NCBI GenBank assembly: GCA_025356815.1 | Contig: JANXQL010000007.1 | Location: 57,483-121,482 of the forward strand | DNA from: Pseudomonadota bacterium | GTDB taxonomy: Bacteria; Pseudomonadota; Gammaproteobacteria; Steroidobacterales; Steroidobacteraceae | DNA length: 64,000 nt | Direction of reading: 5' to 3' | Shown here: piece after piece, positions 35,522 to 44,274 of the stretch | Position numbering within the stretch: position 1 is the first letter of the stretch | How the letters are laid out: each line of letters starts with the position of its first letter | Notes under the pieces: generated by a model | The model's input: only the letters and a program-made list of their open reading frames with translations | Databases searched by the model: none | What the model was told of the DNA's origin: nothing | Made by a program: the position numbers and the translations under genes

Positions 35522-37729
35522 CTACTTTGTCGTGAAAGTGTAGACCCCGTCCCAATCCACGGGCGGGGGCGAGACCAGGTATGCCTCGATACGACTCTCA
35601 TAGAGCGCGTAGAGCCGATCATCATGGGCGGCGCGCAGCGGCGCGAGGAGGCGTTGGGCGGACGCGAAGTCCCGCGCCCGGTAGGCGGTGAGCACTGCCG
35701 CAAAGGTGTCACGCTCCGTCGCGACCTCAGGCGCGAGCGATGGAAGGGAACCCAGTGGCTCGTAGATCGCAATCGGCTCGAGCTTGCCTTTGACCCGCAC
35801 GAGGTCGAGTTCGCGGTAGGCGAAACCGGGCGCTGCCAGCGTAGTCGGCGCGCTGACGATCACCGACACGCCGTACTCCTTGGTCAGGCCCTCCAGGCGC
35901 GAGCCGAGGTTCACCGTGTCACCGAGGACCGTATAGGCCATGCGAAAGCGCGAGCCCATATTGCCGACGTTCATCGGCCCGGAACTCACACCGACGCCGA
36001 TGTGAATTTCCGGCCAGCCCCGCGACCTGCAGTTGGCGTTCACCTCGCCGAGACAGTCGACCAAGTCGAGCGCCGCCTGCACCGCGTGGCGCGCATGCTC
36101 GCGGTCGGCGAGTGGCGCGCCCCAGAACGCCATCACGGCATCGCCCATGTATTTGTCGATCGTGCCCCGGTGACCCTGGATCACCGCCGTGATCGGCGTC
36201 AGGAACTCGTTCATGAACTGCGCCAGCGCGCGTGGATCGAGCCCCTCGGAGATCGTCGTGAAGCCTCGCACATCCGAAAAAAGCACGCTCATTACGCGGT
36301 TCTCGCCGGCGAGGGAGATCTCGGTCTCGCTGGTCTCGAGTTCCTGCACGACCTCGGGAGGCACGTACTGTCCGAACAGCCGCCCCAGTCGCTGCTTGCG
36401 GCGCGCCTCGAAGAAATACCCGTAGCTGAGGTGCAGCAGTGTCGCGATCAACAGATAAGCGATGCCACTGGCCAGCGGCAGCACGATTCCAAGGTGCTGC
36501 CAGGCGAATACATTGATGCTGCCGAGCGTCGCGAGCGCGCCGAGCACGGTGACCGCGACCACCCAGGGCGAGCGCGATAGCAGCAGCGCCGCCAGAAGGG
36601 CGAGCGCCACGAGCATCGCCGCCTCGATGCGCGGGGCGGTCGTTGGTACGTAGCGAATTGTACCGTCGAGCAGACCCGAGATCACGTTGGCGTGGGCCTC
36701 GACGCCGATGTACTCCTTGCCGACCGGCGTCGCGCGCAGGTCAAGGAGGCCAGGAGCGCTCGTGCCGATCAGAATGATCGCGCCCTTGAGAACCTCCGGC
36801 GCCGCAGTGCCCCGCAACACCCTAGTGGCCGAGACATAGGGGAACGAGCCGACCGAACCCCGGAACGGCAGCAGTATCGCGGAGGCGGCATCGACAGGCA
36901 CGACGGTCGTCCCGAAGCGCACCTCCTGCAGTGCGCCACGCCCCGCGGCGATGCCCAGCGACAACGGCGGCGAGCCGAGGGCCAGGCGGGTCACCGCGAG
37001 TGCGAGCGACTCGTAGACATGCCCGTCGTAGTACTGCAGCAGCGGCATGCGTCGGACGAGTCCGTCCTCATCGACCAGTGGGGTGTCGAAGAAGCCGCCG
37101 GCGGCGGCATTGGTCTGTAGGCCGGCGAGGTTCGCGACAAAGCCCTTGGGGTGCAGCAGCCTCGCGCCCGGCGGAGGCTGCAGCCGTGGGGCCATCGGCA
37201 GCAGTCCCTTTTCGGCGCGATCTCCCCGCTGCAGTGCCTGCTTGAACACGTACCCGAGCACGACGTCCCGGGCAATCAGCGATTCGCCGAACACGCGGTC
37301 GGTCTCGAAGTGCCGGCGAAGCCGGGCCAATTGCTCGTCCAAGGCCGGCGGCATGTCGCGCCGAAGCTCGTCGATCACCTGCAGGGCGCCCGGTTGCTGC
37401 GGGTCGGCGAAGAACACGTCGAACCCAACTACCCGCGCGCCATAGCGATCGAAGAGCGCGTCGAGCAGGGCGGCGAACCGGTCGCGGGGCCAGGGCCACT
37501 CGCCCTCGGTCGTCAGACTCAGCTCGTCGATGTCGACGATGACGATTCGTGGGTCCGGTGAGTTTGGCAGCATTGCCCGCACACGCACATCGTACAAGTA
37601 GCTCTCGAACCGCTGCAGAAACCCGATCTGGGTATAGCCGAGCGCGTGCGGCAGCAGGATCGCCAGCGGCAGTAGCGACAGCAGCACTCGCGTAACAAGT
37701 CGCCGAGCGGGAAAGAATCGTCGCAGCAT
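35522..37729 (-). CDS. CHASE2-domain class III adenylate/guanylate cyclase
   Basis: 735 residues. N-terminal helix (LVTRVLLSLLPLAILLPHALG), a periplasmic CHASE2 sensor (DVRVRAMLPNSPDPRIVIVDIDELSLTTEGEWPWPRDRFAALLDAL), three more helices near residues 370-440 (IEAAMLVALALLAALLL, WVVAVTVLGALATLGSINVFA, IVLPLASGIAYLLIATLLHLSYGYFF), then a cytoplasmic cyclase domain. Both metal-binding Asp are present (VLFSDVRGFTTI and DKYMGDAVMAFW), as are the purine-selective Lys/Asp (IDKYMGD, VLGDTVN) and transition-state Asn/Arg (VNLGSRLE), so it should be active and adenylate-specific. CHASE2-cyclase genes are known companions of FecR/TPR genes. It heads the minus-strand run, 141 bases before the TPR gene; the downstream flavoprotein has two cNMP domains. 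Confidence 0.93.
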   Translation of the reverse strand: MLRRFFPARRLVTRVLLSLLPLAILLPHALGYTQIGFLQRFESYLYDVRVRAMLPNSPDPRIVIVDIDELSLTTEGEWPWPRDRFAALLDALFDRYGARVVGFDVFFADPQQPGALQVIDELRRDMPPALDEQLARLRRHFETDRVFGESLIARDVVLGYVFKQALQRGDRAEKGLLPMAPRLQPPPGARLLHPKGFVANLAGLQTNAAAGGFFDTPLVDEDGLVRRMPLLQYYDGHVYESLALAVTRLALGSPPLSLGIAAGRGALQEVRFGTTVVPVDAASAILLPFRGSVGSFPYVSATRVLRGTAAPEVLKGAIILIGTSAPGLLDLRATPVGKEYIGVEAHANVISGLLDGTIRYVPTTAPRIEAAMLVALALLAALLLSRSPWVVAVTVLGALATLGSINVFAWQHLGIVLPLASGIAYLLIATLLHLSYGYFFEARRKQRLGRLFGQYVPPEVVQELETSETEISLAGENRVMSVLFSDVRGFTTISEGLDPRALAQFMNEFLTPITAVIQGHRGTIDKYMGDAVMAFWGAPLADREHARHAVQAALDLVDCLGEVNANCRSRGWPEIHIGVGVSSGPMNVGNMGSRFRMAYTVLGDTVNLGSRLEGLTKEYGVSVIVSAPTTLAAPGFAYRELDLVRVKGKLEPIAIYEPLGSLPSLAPEVATERDTFAAVLTAYRARDFASAQRLLAPLRAAHDDRLYALYESRIEAYLVSPPPVDWDGVYTFTTK

Positions 37730-37984
37730 GTTCCTCGCGCCAGCCTCGGACGGGTCCGGGCGCGCAACCGTGCCGCGCCGCTTGCGACGCCCCCAGCCGA
37801 CGTCCGGACGACGCCAAACGGAGCGCAGCCCGGCGAACCTTAACCCAGAGCCGGGGCGCCGGGAAGGCGAAGCCCATCGGTGAGGGCCGCGAGCGGTCGG
37901 CGACGCCGCCCGGAAAGCGTGTGCTCGGCCTCCTTCAACGAGTCCGTCCGCTCGCCCGGAACCGCATCAGCGCTGCGCCGACTG

Positions 37985-38131
37985 CTACAACGAGCGCCCG
38001 CGGATGACGCGCAGCAGGATCAGCACCACCGCGACGACCAGCAGTATGTGGACGAAGCCGCCGAGCGTATAGGAGCTCACGAGCCCCAGGATCCAGAGGA
38101 TGATCAGAACGACTGCGATGGATTCAAGCAT
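37985..38131 (-). CDS. lmo0937-type small membrane peptide
   Basis: A 48-residue ORF below the track cut-off: MLESIAVVLIILWILGLVSS, then YTLGGFVHILLVVAVVLILL and a basic tail RVIRGRSL. AAGGAA lies upstream of the ATG. Two hydrophobic segments with a central GGFVH are diagnostic of the lmo0937 family, very common in proteobacteria and often found with BON or stress genes. Function unknown. Confidence 0.85.
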   Translation of the reverse strand: MLESIAVVLIILWILGLVSSYTLGGFVHILLVVAVVLILLRVIRGRSL

Positions 38132-38206
38132 GGGATTTCCTTAGCTCTCGGGTGCCCGCGGGATTGACGAGACGACGGCGAGGACGACTGCCCGCGCGCG
38201 GAGCGC

Positions 38207-38536
38207 TCAATCGATGCTCCTGATGCGAATGTGGTTCTGCACTTGCGTGACGCCCTCGGTGTCTCGCGCCAGAACGTCGGCGCGGGTGGACGCTTCATGA
38301 CTCCTTACTCTGCCGCGGAGAGAGACCACGCCGTGCCGATCCGTGGAGACTTCGACCTGCCGCAGGCTTCTGACGTATTCGGCCGAGAACTTTGCCTTGA
38401 TGGCGGCAGTGATCGCGACACGCCCTTGCGGGCTTCCCGAGGATCTTTCATCCTGGGCTTGTGCGTGCGCGAGCGGCAAGCAGACCAGCGCCATCATCAG
38501 CGCACAGCTGGAAAGACCATAAACCTCCACAGGCAT
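38207..38536 (-). CDS. periplasmic BON-domain protein
   Basis: 109 residues from the ATG at 38536; the track start at 38614 precedes a clean signal peptide (LSSCALMMALVCLPLAHAQAQ) and is unlikely. The remainder is one BON domain: ITAAIKAKFSAEYVRSLRQVEVSTDRHGVVSLRGRVRSHEASTRADVLARDTEGVTQVQNHIRI. BON domains bind phospholipid or envelope surfaces (OsmY, DolP) and are usually osmotic or envelope stress proteins. It is divergent from a second BON gene across 179 bases. Confidence 0.88.
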   Translation of the reverse strand: MPVEVYGLSSCALMMALVCLPLAHAQAQDERSSGSPQGRVAITAAIKAKFSAEYVRSLRQVEVSTDRHGVVSLRGRVRSHEASTRADVLARDTEGVTQVQNHIRIRSID

Positions 38537-38715
38537 TCTCCGTAAAACCGGACGCCAGCAAGCGTGGCACGCGCTGCGAACGGTCACTGTTCGGTGTCGT
38601 ACCCAGGCTTCCAATTCTGTGATGGGAGCGATTACCGCCCTCGGTACGCTACCAGACAGTCCGGCGACAGCATGAAGCGCACTGTGCCCGGGTACAAAAA
38701 CTGGAGTTAGTCGCC

Positions 38716-39048
38716 ATGAGGATACCGTCCCTCGCCATCTGCCTCATTGCTGGGTCCCTGCTTGCACCTGGGTTCGCCCTTGCCGAAGCGCCAGGTTCTA
38801 GTGATCGCGATCACCCGAAGGAATTCGTTAAGGATTCCGCCATCACGACGAAGATCAAGGCGAAGCTCGCGACCGAGCAGCTGTCGAGTCTCGCCAAGAT
38901 CCACGTCGATACCGACAAGTCGGGCGTGGTTTGGCTGTCGGGTACGACGCGAACCGAAGAAGCGGCCGAGCGGGCCGTCGCGATCGCCAAGGCAACCGAA
39001 CATGTCACCTCGGTGCACAGCGACATTCGCGTGACGAAGGAAGACTGA
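38716..39048 (+). CDS. periplasmic BON-domain protein (second copy)
   Basis: 110 residues, ATG at 38716 with GGAG about ten bases before it. Signal peptide MRIPSLAICLIAGSLLAPGFALAEA. One BON domain: DSAITTKIKAKLATEQLSSLAKIHVDTDKSGVVWLSGTTRTEEAAERAVAIAKATEHVTSVHSDIRV. It shares the ITxxIKAK and V-LxG core with the divergent copy but is too different to be a recent duplication. Likely OsmY/DolP-like envelope stress protein. Confidence 0.9.
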   Translation: MRIPSLAICLIAGSLLAPGFALAEAPGSSDRDHPKEFVKDSAITTKIKAKLATEQLSSLAKIHVDTDKSGVVWLSGTTRTEEAAERAVAIAKATEHVTSVHSDIRVTKED

Positions 39049-39191
39049 CCTTCCGGGTCGGTCTCCCGCAACAGCGCCCGCAGGACGTCGCAGACGTCCT
39101 GCGAAAGGCCTGGAGCCGGCCAGTACTGCGACTATGTGGCTCGCCCGACGCGCGGCCAACACCTGATGCGTCCAAATTGGCTTGCCGGCCT

Positions 39192-40450
39192 TCAAAGCTC
39201 GCCGGCGACTGGCAGAGTTGCCAGAAATCCCACCAGCCATCGCCGGCACGCGCCGACGTCGGGGTCTCGATGGAACTCCAGCGGTTCGCCTCGTTCCTCC
39301 GTCACCCAACGCAGCCCAGGCGCGGACGGGTCGGCAGCGGTCCCCGTCGCGAGAGCGTAGGCGTTCCCCGTCTGGACCATATTCTGGAAGCGGCCGAGGA
39401 CCTGCGCGGACAGCTCAGCGCTGTCGATGATTACGCCGACCTCGGTGTTGATTCGCTTCGATCGCTGGTCGAAGTTCATCGACCCTGCAAAGACGTTCTG
39501 CCTGTCGAACACCCATAGCTTCGCGTGCAGACCATAGTTCCCGAACGCCGACATCCGCGCCGTTTGGCCGCTGCCTCGCGAGCTGCCGAGCTGCGCGCGG
39601 GCTTCGTAGAGCTCCACCCCCTCTCGCAGCAGCCCCGTCCGATAGCGCGTACCTGTGCTGGCGCGACGCGCCCCCGCGCGATGGCGGCGGCCGGAATCGA
39701 GAGCTCGCTTTTCCAGAATTCATCGAAAATGGACGACAGTTCACGTACTGCGGGCCCGGCAACAAGGACATCGTTGTCTGCAAACTGTGTATCGGGATTG
39801 ACCTGGAAGTACTGGTCCCCCACATTTCGTCCGCCGACAAGGGCGACGGAGTTGTCGGCGACCATGAGCTTGTTGTGCATCCGGTAATCGAGCCGTGGGG
39901 CGTTGAATGCGAACTCCAGAGCGCGCGGCAAGTTGCCCGCTCCGCGGTACCTGAACGGGTTGTATACGCGAACCTCGATCGCATGGTAGCGGTCGAGCAG
40001 CAGCAACTGCTCATCCCCGCTGACCTTATCGCCGTCTTCTACCAGCACGCGAACGCGAACGCCACGGTTGGCCGCCGAGATCAAGGCGCTCATCAGCAGG
40101 CGGCCGGTCTCGTCGCCACGAAAGATGTAGTACTGCAGGTCGAGCGTCTTCTCGGCAGCTTCCGCCATGCGCACGCGAGTCACGAATCCGTCGACGCCGA
40201 CCGACAGGATTCGGAACGCGGACTTGCCGGGATGCTCGCTGGCTGGCCCGAGGAATCGAATTCCGAGCGCAGTCTCGGCATGGGTCTGGAGGGTGGCGGA
40301 CTCGGCCTTGGGGAAGTGCGCGCCGGGAGGCAGCGCGCTGCAAGCGACGAGCAGACCCAGCGCCGTGACTGCGAGCCACGTGCGTAGGCACGAACCGACG
40401 GATCGCAGCACCGCGGCCGAGTGCTTTGAAGGCAGACGTTGACTACTCAT
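39192..40450 (-). pseudogene. phospholipase D / cardiolipin synthase-like lipoprotein, internally deleted and frameshifted
   Basis: Starts at the ATG at 40450 with a lipoprotein signal (LAVTALGLLVACSALPPG). The first HKD motif is intact (HNKLMVADNSVALVGGRNVGDQYF). After DEFWKSELSIPAAAIARGR the frame changes, near 39640-39690. The sequence resumes in another frame as RYRTGLLREGVELYEARAQLG, followed by the second HKD (HAKLWVFDRQNVFAGSMNFDQRSKRINTEVGV) and the usual C-terminus. The two HKD motifs are about 117 codons apart instead of roughly 200 or more in this family, so the linker region is missing as well. An internal deletion that shifted the frame explains both. The gene is therefore most likely inactive unless the reading is a sequencing error. 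Confidence 0.8.
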
Positions 40451-40754
40451 CCGCTCATTATCTTCACCAGCGCGCACGGCAGCGTGCGCTGGATGACATA
40501 GACCCGGTGTCGGCGCTAGACGCATTTCGGCGCCGAGCGGATGGTGTCGTGGCGTACAGACGACCGCCACGCCATCGGCTAGCCTCCCTGATGCTCACCT
40601 GACGCGTCGCGGACGCTCACGCCAACAGACCCGCAAAAGCGGCCCGCGGCCCAGCGCTTTGGATTCTGTCGGCCGCAGCGCAGCCCGGCTCCAGGCCCCC
40701 AGACCGTACGGGCAGGTGACGTTCTGCTCTCATAGTTCGATCGGAGATAGACCC
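40451..40754. other. intergenic, divergent promoter region
   Basis: About 300 bases between the decayed phospholipase D gene (minus) and the low-complexity exported protein (plus). No coding sequence I would support and no repeat. It should hold the two divergent promoters. Confidence 0.4.
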
Positions 40755-41756
40755 ATGCGCATCCGAATCGCGGTCGCCTGCCTGCTTCTTGCGACATCCG
40801 TCCCTGCCATCGCAGACATCTCCATCGGCCTCGGTCTGCCCAGTGTCCGGATCGGCATCAATCTCCCGATGTATCCCGACCTCGAGCTTGTCCCGGGCTA
40901 CCCGGTCTACTATGCGCCGGGCCAAGGCTCGAACCTCTTCTTCTATGACGGGCTCTACTGGGTCTATTCGAATGACCAGTGGTACTCAAGCGATTGGTAC
41001 AACGGGCCGTGGGACTCGGTGGGACCAGAGGATGTACCGCTGTTCATTCTGCGAGTCCCTGTCCAGTACTATCGGCAGCCACCGCAGTTCTTCTTCGGAT
41101 GGAGCTCGGCGGCCTCCCCGCGGTGGGGTGAACACTGGGGGCGGGACTGGGAACATCGTCGTTCGGGTTGGGACCAGTGGGATCACCGTTCGATGCCGCG
41201 TGCGGCGCCAGCGCCGAGCTATCAGCGCAACTTCTCCGGCAATCGCTATCCGAGCCCGGATCAACAGCATCGCGTGCGTAGCGAAAACTACGGCTACACG
41301 CCGCAGGATGCCGCCGCCCGGCGCCAGTTCGAGCAGCCGGCACGGCCGGCACAACCCCAGCAGGGCGCAGGCCGAGACGGGGGCGATCGGCGCGATGCCG
41401 CTGCGGATCGCGCAGGCAACGCAAGGCAGGGCGCGCCCGCCGATCGTGCAAGTAGCGAATCGCGCGATCAATCGCGACCTAGTCCGGCGAGCCAGTCCAA
41501 GCCGCCCGCTGATCACGCGAAAGCCCGGCCTGCGCAGTCAGCGCCGGCGGCGGTAGAGCGCCGCGGCACCCAGCCGGATCCCTCGTCGCAGCGGCGCCAG
41601 ACGTCCCCGACGCAACGCGAGGCGCCGCAGGAGCAGCAGAAAGCGCCACAGCGCGATCCGCCACAGGCACGCCCGCAACAGTCGCATGAGTCCGGTGCCG
41701 CCGACGGACAGCGGCATGAGCGCAAGCGCGAAGCGGACCAACCGCGCGAGCACTAG
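40755..41756 (+). CDS. exported low-complexity protein with aromatic N-domain and Q/P/R-rich tail
   Basis: 333 residues from the ATG at 40755, with CGGAGATAG upstream; the track ORF begins too early at 40659. Signal peptide MRIRIAVACLLLATSVPAIA. Residues 25-150 are rich in Tyr/Trp/Pro (YPDLELVPGYPVYYAPGQGSNLFFYDGLYWVYSNDQWYSSDWYNGPW), a pattern seen in YXWGXW-type envelope proteins of proteobacteria. Residues 160-333 are a disordered, highly charged tail of Q, P, R, A and S. I recognise the style but no function. It lies in a cluster of small envelope proteins. Confidence 0.78.
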   Translation: MRIRIAVACLLLATSVPAIADISIGLGLPSVRIGINLPMYPDLELVPGYPVYYAPGQGSNLFFYDGLYWVYSNDQWYSSDWYNGPWDSVGPEDVPLFILRVPVQYYRQPPQFFFGWSSAASPRWGEHWGRDWEHRRSGWDQWDHRSMPRAAPAPSYQRNFSGNRYPSPDQQHRVRSENYGYTPQDAAARRQFEQPARPAQPQQGAGRDGGDRRDAAADRAGNARQGAPADRASSESRDQSRPSPASQSKPPADHAKARPAQSAPAAVERRGTQPDPSSQRRQTSPTQREAPQEQQKAPQRDPPQARPQQSHESGAADGQRHERKREADQPREH

Positions 41757-41774
41757 GCGCGCATCGGCCTCCGC

Positions 41775-41797
41775 CGCCAGGGAGCAACCCCCTGGCG
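41775..41797 (+). terminator. stem-loop after the low-complexity protein gene
   Basis: CGCCAGGG, a seven-base loop, then CCCTGGCG: a perfect 8-bp stem beginning 19 bases past the stop codon. There is no following T-tract, so it is a hairpin of the kind that could stop transcription or protect the 3' end, not a textbook intrinsic terminator. Confidence 0.4.
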
Positions 41798-41893
41798 ACG
41801 TGGAGGAGCGCACGTCACATCCAAAACTACTGTGCAGGCGACTCCGTTCGTTCGCGCACAGACCTTCGCGGCAATTACGCCTACCTTTAACCG

Positions 41894-41915
41894 GCTCCGC
41901 AGATATCTGCGGAGC
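41894..41915. promoter_or_regulatory. perfect 22-bp palindrome upstream of the SYLF gene
   Basis: GCTCCGCAGATATCTGCGGAGC is fully self-complementary over 22 bases with no spacer. It ends 73 bases before the GTG of the SYLF-domain gene. A spacerless palindrome is more like a protein operator than a terminator (a loop could not form without melting the centre, and no T-run follows). The binding protein is unknown. Confidence 0.55.
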
Positions 41916-41988
41916 GCATCTCTAGCGCATCACGGACCGGCTTGATCCGGACCGTCAGATTCGCCACAAAGTTTATCAGGAGATTATC

Positions 41989-42561
41989 GTGAAGCTATTC
42001 CAAAGGTTGACCTTGCTCATCGCAGCCCTTGGCTTCGCCGTCGCGGCCCAGGCCTCATCAGACGCCGCTGCCACAAACCTGTTCCGTCATGCGGGCGAAA
42101 GTGCCTCGTACTTCTCAAACAGCTATGGCTATGCCATCTTCCCGACGATCGGCAAGGCTGGCCTTGGCATCGGCGGCGCGCACGGTGATGGTCACGTCTA
42201 TGCACAGGGGCGCAAGATCGGCCGGACGTCGATGACGCAGCTGAGCGTCGGACTGCAGGCCGGCGGCGAGGCGTATAGCCAAATCATCTTCTTCGAGAAC
42301 AAGGCTGCGCTGGACACCTTCACATCCGGGAACTTTGAGTTCAGTGCAGGCGTGAATGCCGTCGCGATCACCGCTGCGGCATCTGCGACCGCCGGCACGG
42401 AAGGCGCGCGCGCTGGCGCGAGCGGCGGCCGGAAGGATGCGACCACGGAGGGCGGTTATCATGAGGGGATGGCGGTCTTCACGATCGCGAAGGGCGGCCT
42501 GATGTACCAGGCGGTTCTCGCCGGTCAGAAGTACTCCTATCACGCCGGCGACTCGAAGTAG
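41989..42561 (+). CDS. exported SYLF (YSC84)-domain lipid-binding protein
   Basis: 190 residues, GTG start with AGGAGA five bases upstream. Signal peptide LTLLIAALGFAVAAQA. The SYLF/DUF500 domain follows: YGYAIFPTIGKAGLGIGGAHGDGHVYAQGRKIGRTSMTQLSVGLQAGGEAYSQIIFFENKAALDTFTSGNFEFSAGVNAVAI, the YAIFPxIxKGGxxxGGA pattern of the family. Eukaryotic SYLF proteins bind phosphoinositides; bacterial ones are exported and of uncertain role. A Gly/Ala-rich insert lies before the last strand. Confidence 0.9.
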   Translation: MKLFQRLTLLIAALGFAVAAQASSDAAATNLFRHAGESASYFSNSYGYAIFPTIGKAGLGIGGAHGDGHVYAQGRKIGRTSMTQLSVGLQAGGEAYSQIIFFENKAALDTFTSGNFEFSAGVNAVAITAAASATAGTEGARAGASGGRKDATTEGGYHEGMAVFTIAKGGLMYQAVLAGQKYSYHAGDSK

Positions 42562-42693
42562 TACCACCCCCGAAAGCGGACAACCGACGTGGCCAATTCG
42601 GGCCACGTCGGGAACCGCCGACAGGACAACACGCGATACCGCACGCGCATCCGCGGTACGCTCATACCACATGAATGGACAGTGCTGCGAAGC

Positions 42694-44274
42694 ATGACGC
42701 CACCAGTTCGGGTGGCGCGAAGCCAGGACAGGCGTTCAATCGGCAGACTCCTGCTGACAGCCTGGCTTTTCGCGCTGGTAGGCGCCTGCGGAGGCGGCAC
42801 CGGCGGTGGCGCGATCTTGCCACCCAGCACACCTGCCCGCGGCGACCTGCTCCGAAATCCCCCTGAACTGCTTGCGACAGTGCCGTCCGGCGTCGCGTTG
42901 GCGTTGCTTAGCGACGCTGTACGGCTGCAGATTGGCTCGGCGCCGGCACCTATCTGCGACATCTCGGTCTACCGGGTTCGTTACCAGACGGTCGGCGGCG
43001 CTGGCGAACCAACCACGGCTTCGGCCGCCTTGATGGTGCCTATCGGTACCGCCGCAACCTGCAACGGCTCGCGACCGATGATGCTGTACGCCCACGGCAC
43101 CACGACGGACCGCAATTACAACATCGGCGATCTGAACGCCAATAATCTCGAAGGTCTGCTGCTGGCCGTCTTCTTTGCGACACAGGGCTACATCGTCATC
43201 GCGCCGAACTACGCTGGCTACGACACCTCGATGCTCGGCTATCATCCTTATCTCGTCGCCGACCAGCAGTCAAAGGACATGATCGACGCGCTGCGTGCGT
43301 CGCGAACCGCACTGCCGGTCGCCTCGCTCGCGACAGTGAGCGACAGCGGCAAGCTGTTCATTACTGGGTATTCGCAGGGCGGCTATGTCGCCATGGCAAC
43401 CCATCGAGCGATGCAGGACGCGGGCATGGCGGTGACTGCGTCGGCGCCGATGTCCGGTCCATACAGCATGAACGCCTTTGTGGATGCGGTCGTGCTCGGG
43501 GAGGTCAACGCGAGCGCGCCACTGTCGTTTGCTCTGCTTGCCACCAGCTACCAGCGCACGTACGCCGACATCTACAGCAACCCGGCCGAGGTATACGAGC
43601 CTGAATATGCACCTGAAATCGGCTCACTGTTGCCAAGCACAATTCCGCGTGCCGAGCTTTACACACGTGGGCTGCTTCCCGAGTTGGCATTGTTCAGTGC
43701 GACGCCGCCGGATGCAGCGTCTGCTGACACCACGCCCGCCACGGCGCCCGCCGAGTTCGCGGCCACCTACGCACGTGGCTTTGGCAGTGGCAACCTGGTC
43801 ACGAACGCTTACCGGCTTACCTATATCCAGGACGCTCGCGCCCATCCTGATGGCGGCTGGCCGTTCGCGACCAGCGAGCTTCCGAGCAGCTCGGCGGCGC
43901 TGCCGCTGCGCCGTGCGCTCGCGAGAAATGACCTGCGCAGCTGGGTGCCGACCCGGCCGGTGCTATTGTGCGGCGGCCACCTCGATCCGACCGTATTCTG
44001 GCTGAACACGCAGCTAATGAGTGGCTATTGGGGCACGCACGTGCCGACGATCGGGCTCGTCCAGACGCTTGACGTGGATTCCACGGCGGCCGCGGGCGAC
44101 CCGTACGCCAGTGAGAAGTCCGCGTTCAGCAGTGCGAAGGACGCGGTCGCCATCGCAGCAATCTTGCAGGGAGCCACGGACGGCGGCGCGAGCGCGGTGG
44201 CAGCGACCTATCATGCGGGTCTTGTCGCGCCGGCGTGCCTGACGGCGGTCCGCCACTACTTCGATTCGTTCTAG
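42694..44274 (+). CDS. secreted lipase/esterase lipoprotein (alpha/beta hydrolase)
   Basis: 526 residues from the ATG at 42694, giving a lipoprotein signal (IGRLLLTAWLFALVGACGGG, lipobox VGAC); the track start at 42589 is upstream of any plausible signal. The nucleophile elbow is GYSQGG (LFITGYSQGGYVAMATHRAM), preceded by LYAHGTTTDRNYNIGD and IVIAPNYAGYDTS, as in secretory lipases of the LIP family. The catalytic Asp lies probably in LLCGGHLDPTVFW and the His near the end in ATYHAGLVAPACL. It hydrolyses ester substrates outside the inner membrane. Its stop overlaps the convergent lysoplasmalogenase gene by four bases. Confidence 0.86.
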   Translation: MTPPVRVARSQDRRSIGRLLLTAWLFALVGACGGGTGGGAILPPSTPARGDLLRNPPELLATVPSGVALALLSDAVRLQIGSAPAPICDISVYRVRYQTVGGAGEPTTASAALMVPIGTAATCNGSRPMMLYAHGTTTDRNYNIGDLNANNLEGLLLAVFFATQGYIVIAPNYAGYDTSMLGYHPYLVADQQSKDMIDALRASRTALPVASLATVSDSGKLFITGYSQGGYVAMATHRAMQDAGMAVTASAPMSGPYSMNAFVDAVVLGEVNASAPLSFALLATSYQRTYADIYSNPAEVYEPEYAPEIGSLLPSTIPRAELYTRGLLPELALFSATPPDAASADTTPATAPAEFAATYARGFGSGNLVTNAYRLTYIQDARAHPDGGWPFATSELPSSSAALPLRRALARNDLRSWVPTRPVLLCGGHLDPTVFWLNTQLMSGYWGTHVPTIGLVQTLDVDSTAAAGDPYASEKSAFSSAKDAVAIAAILQGATDGGASAVAATYHAGLVAPACLTAVRHYFDSF

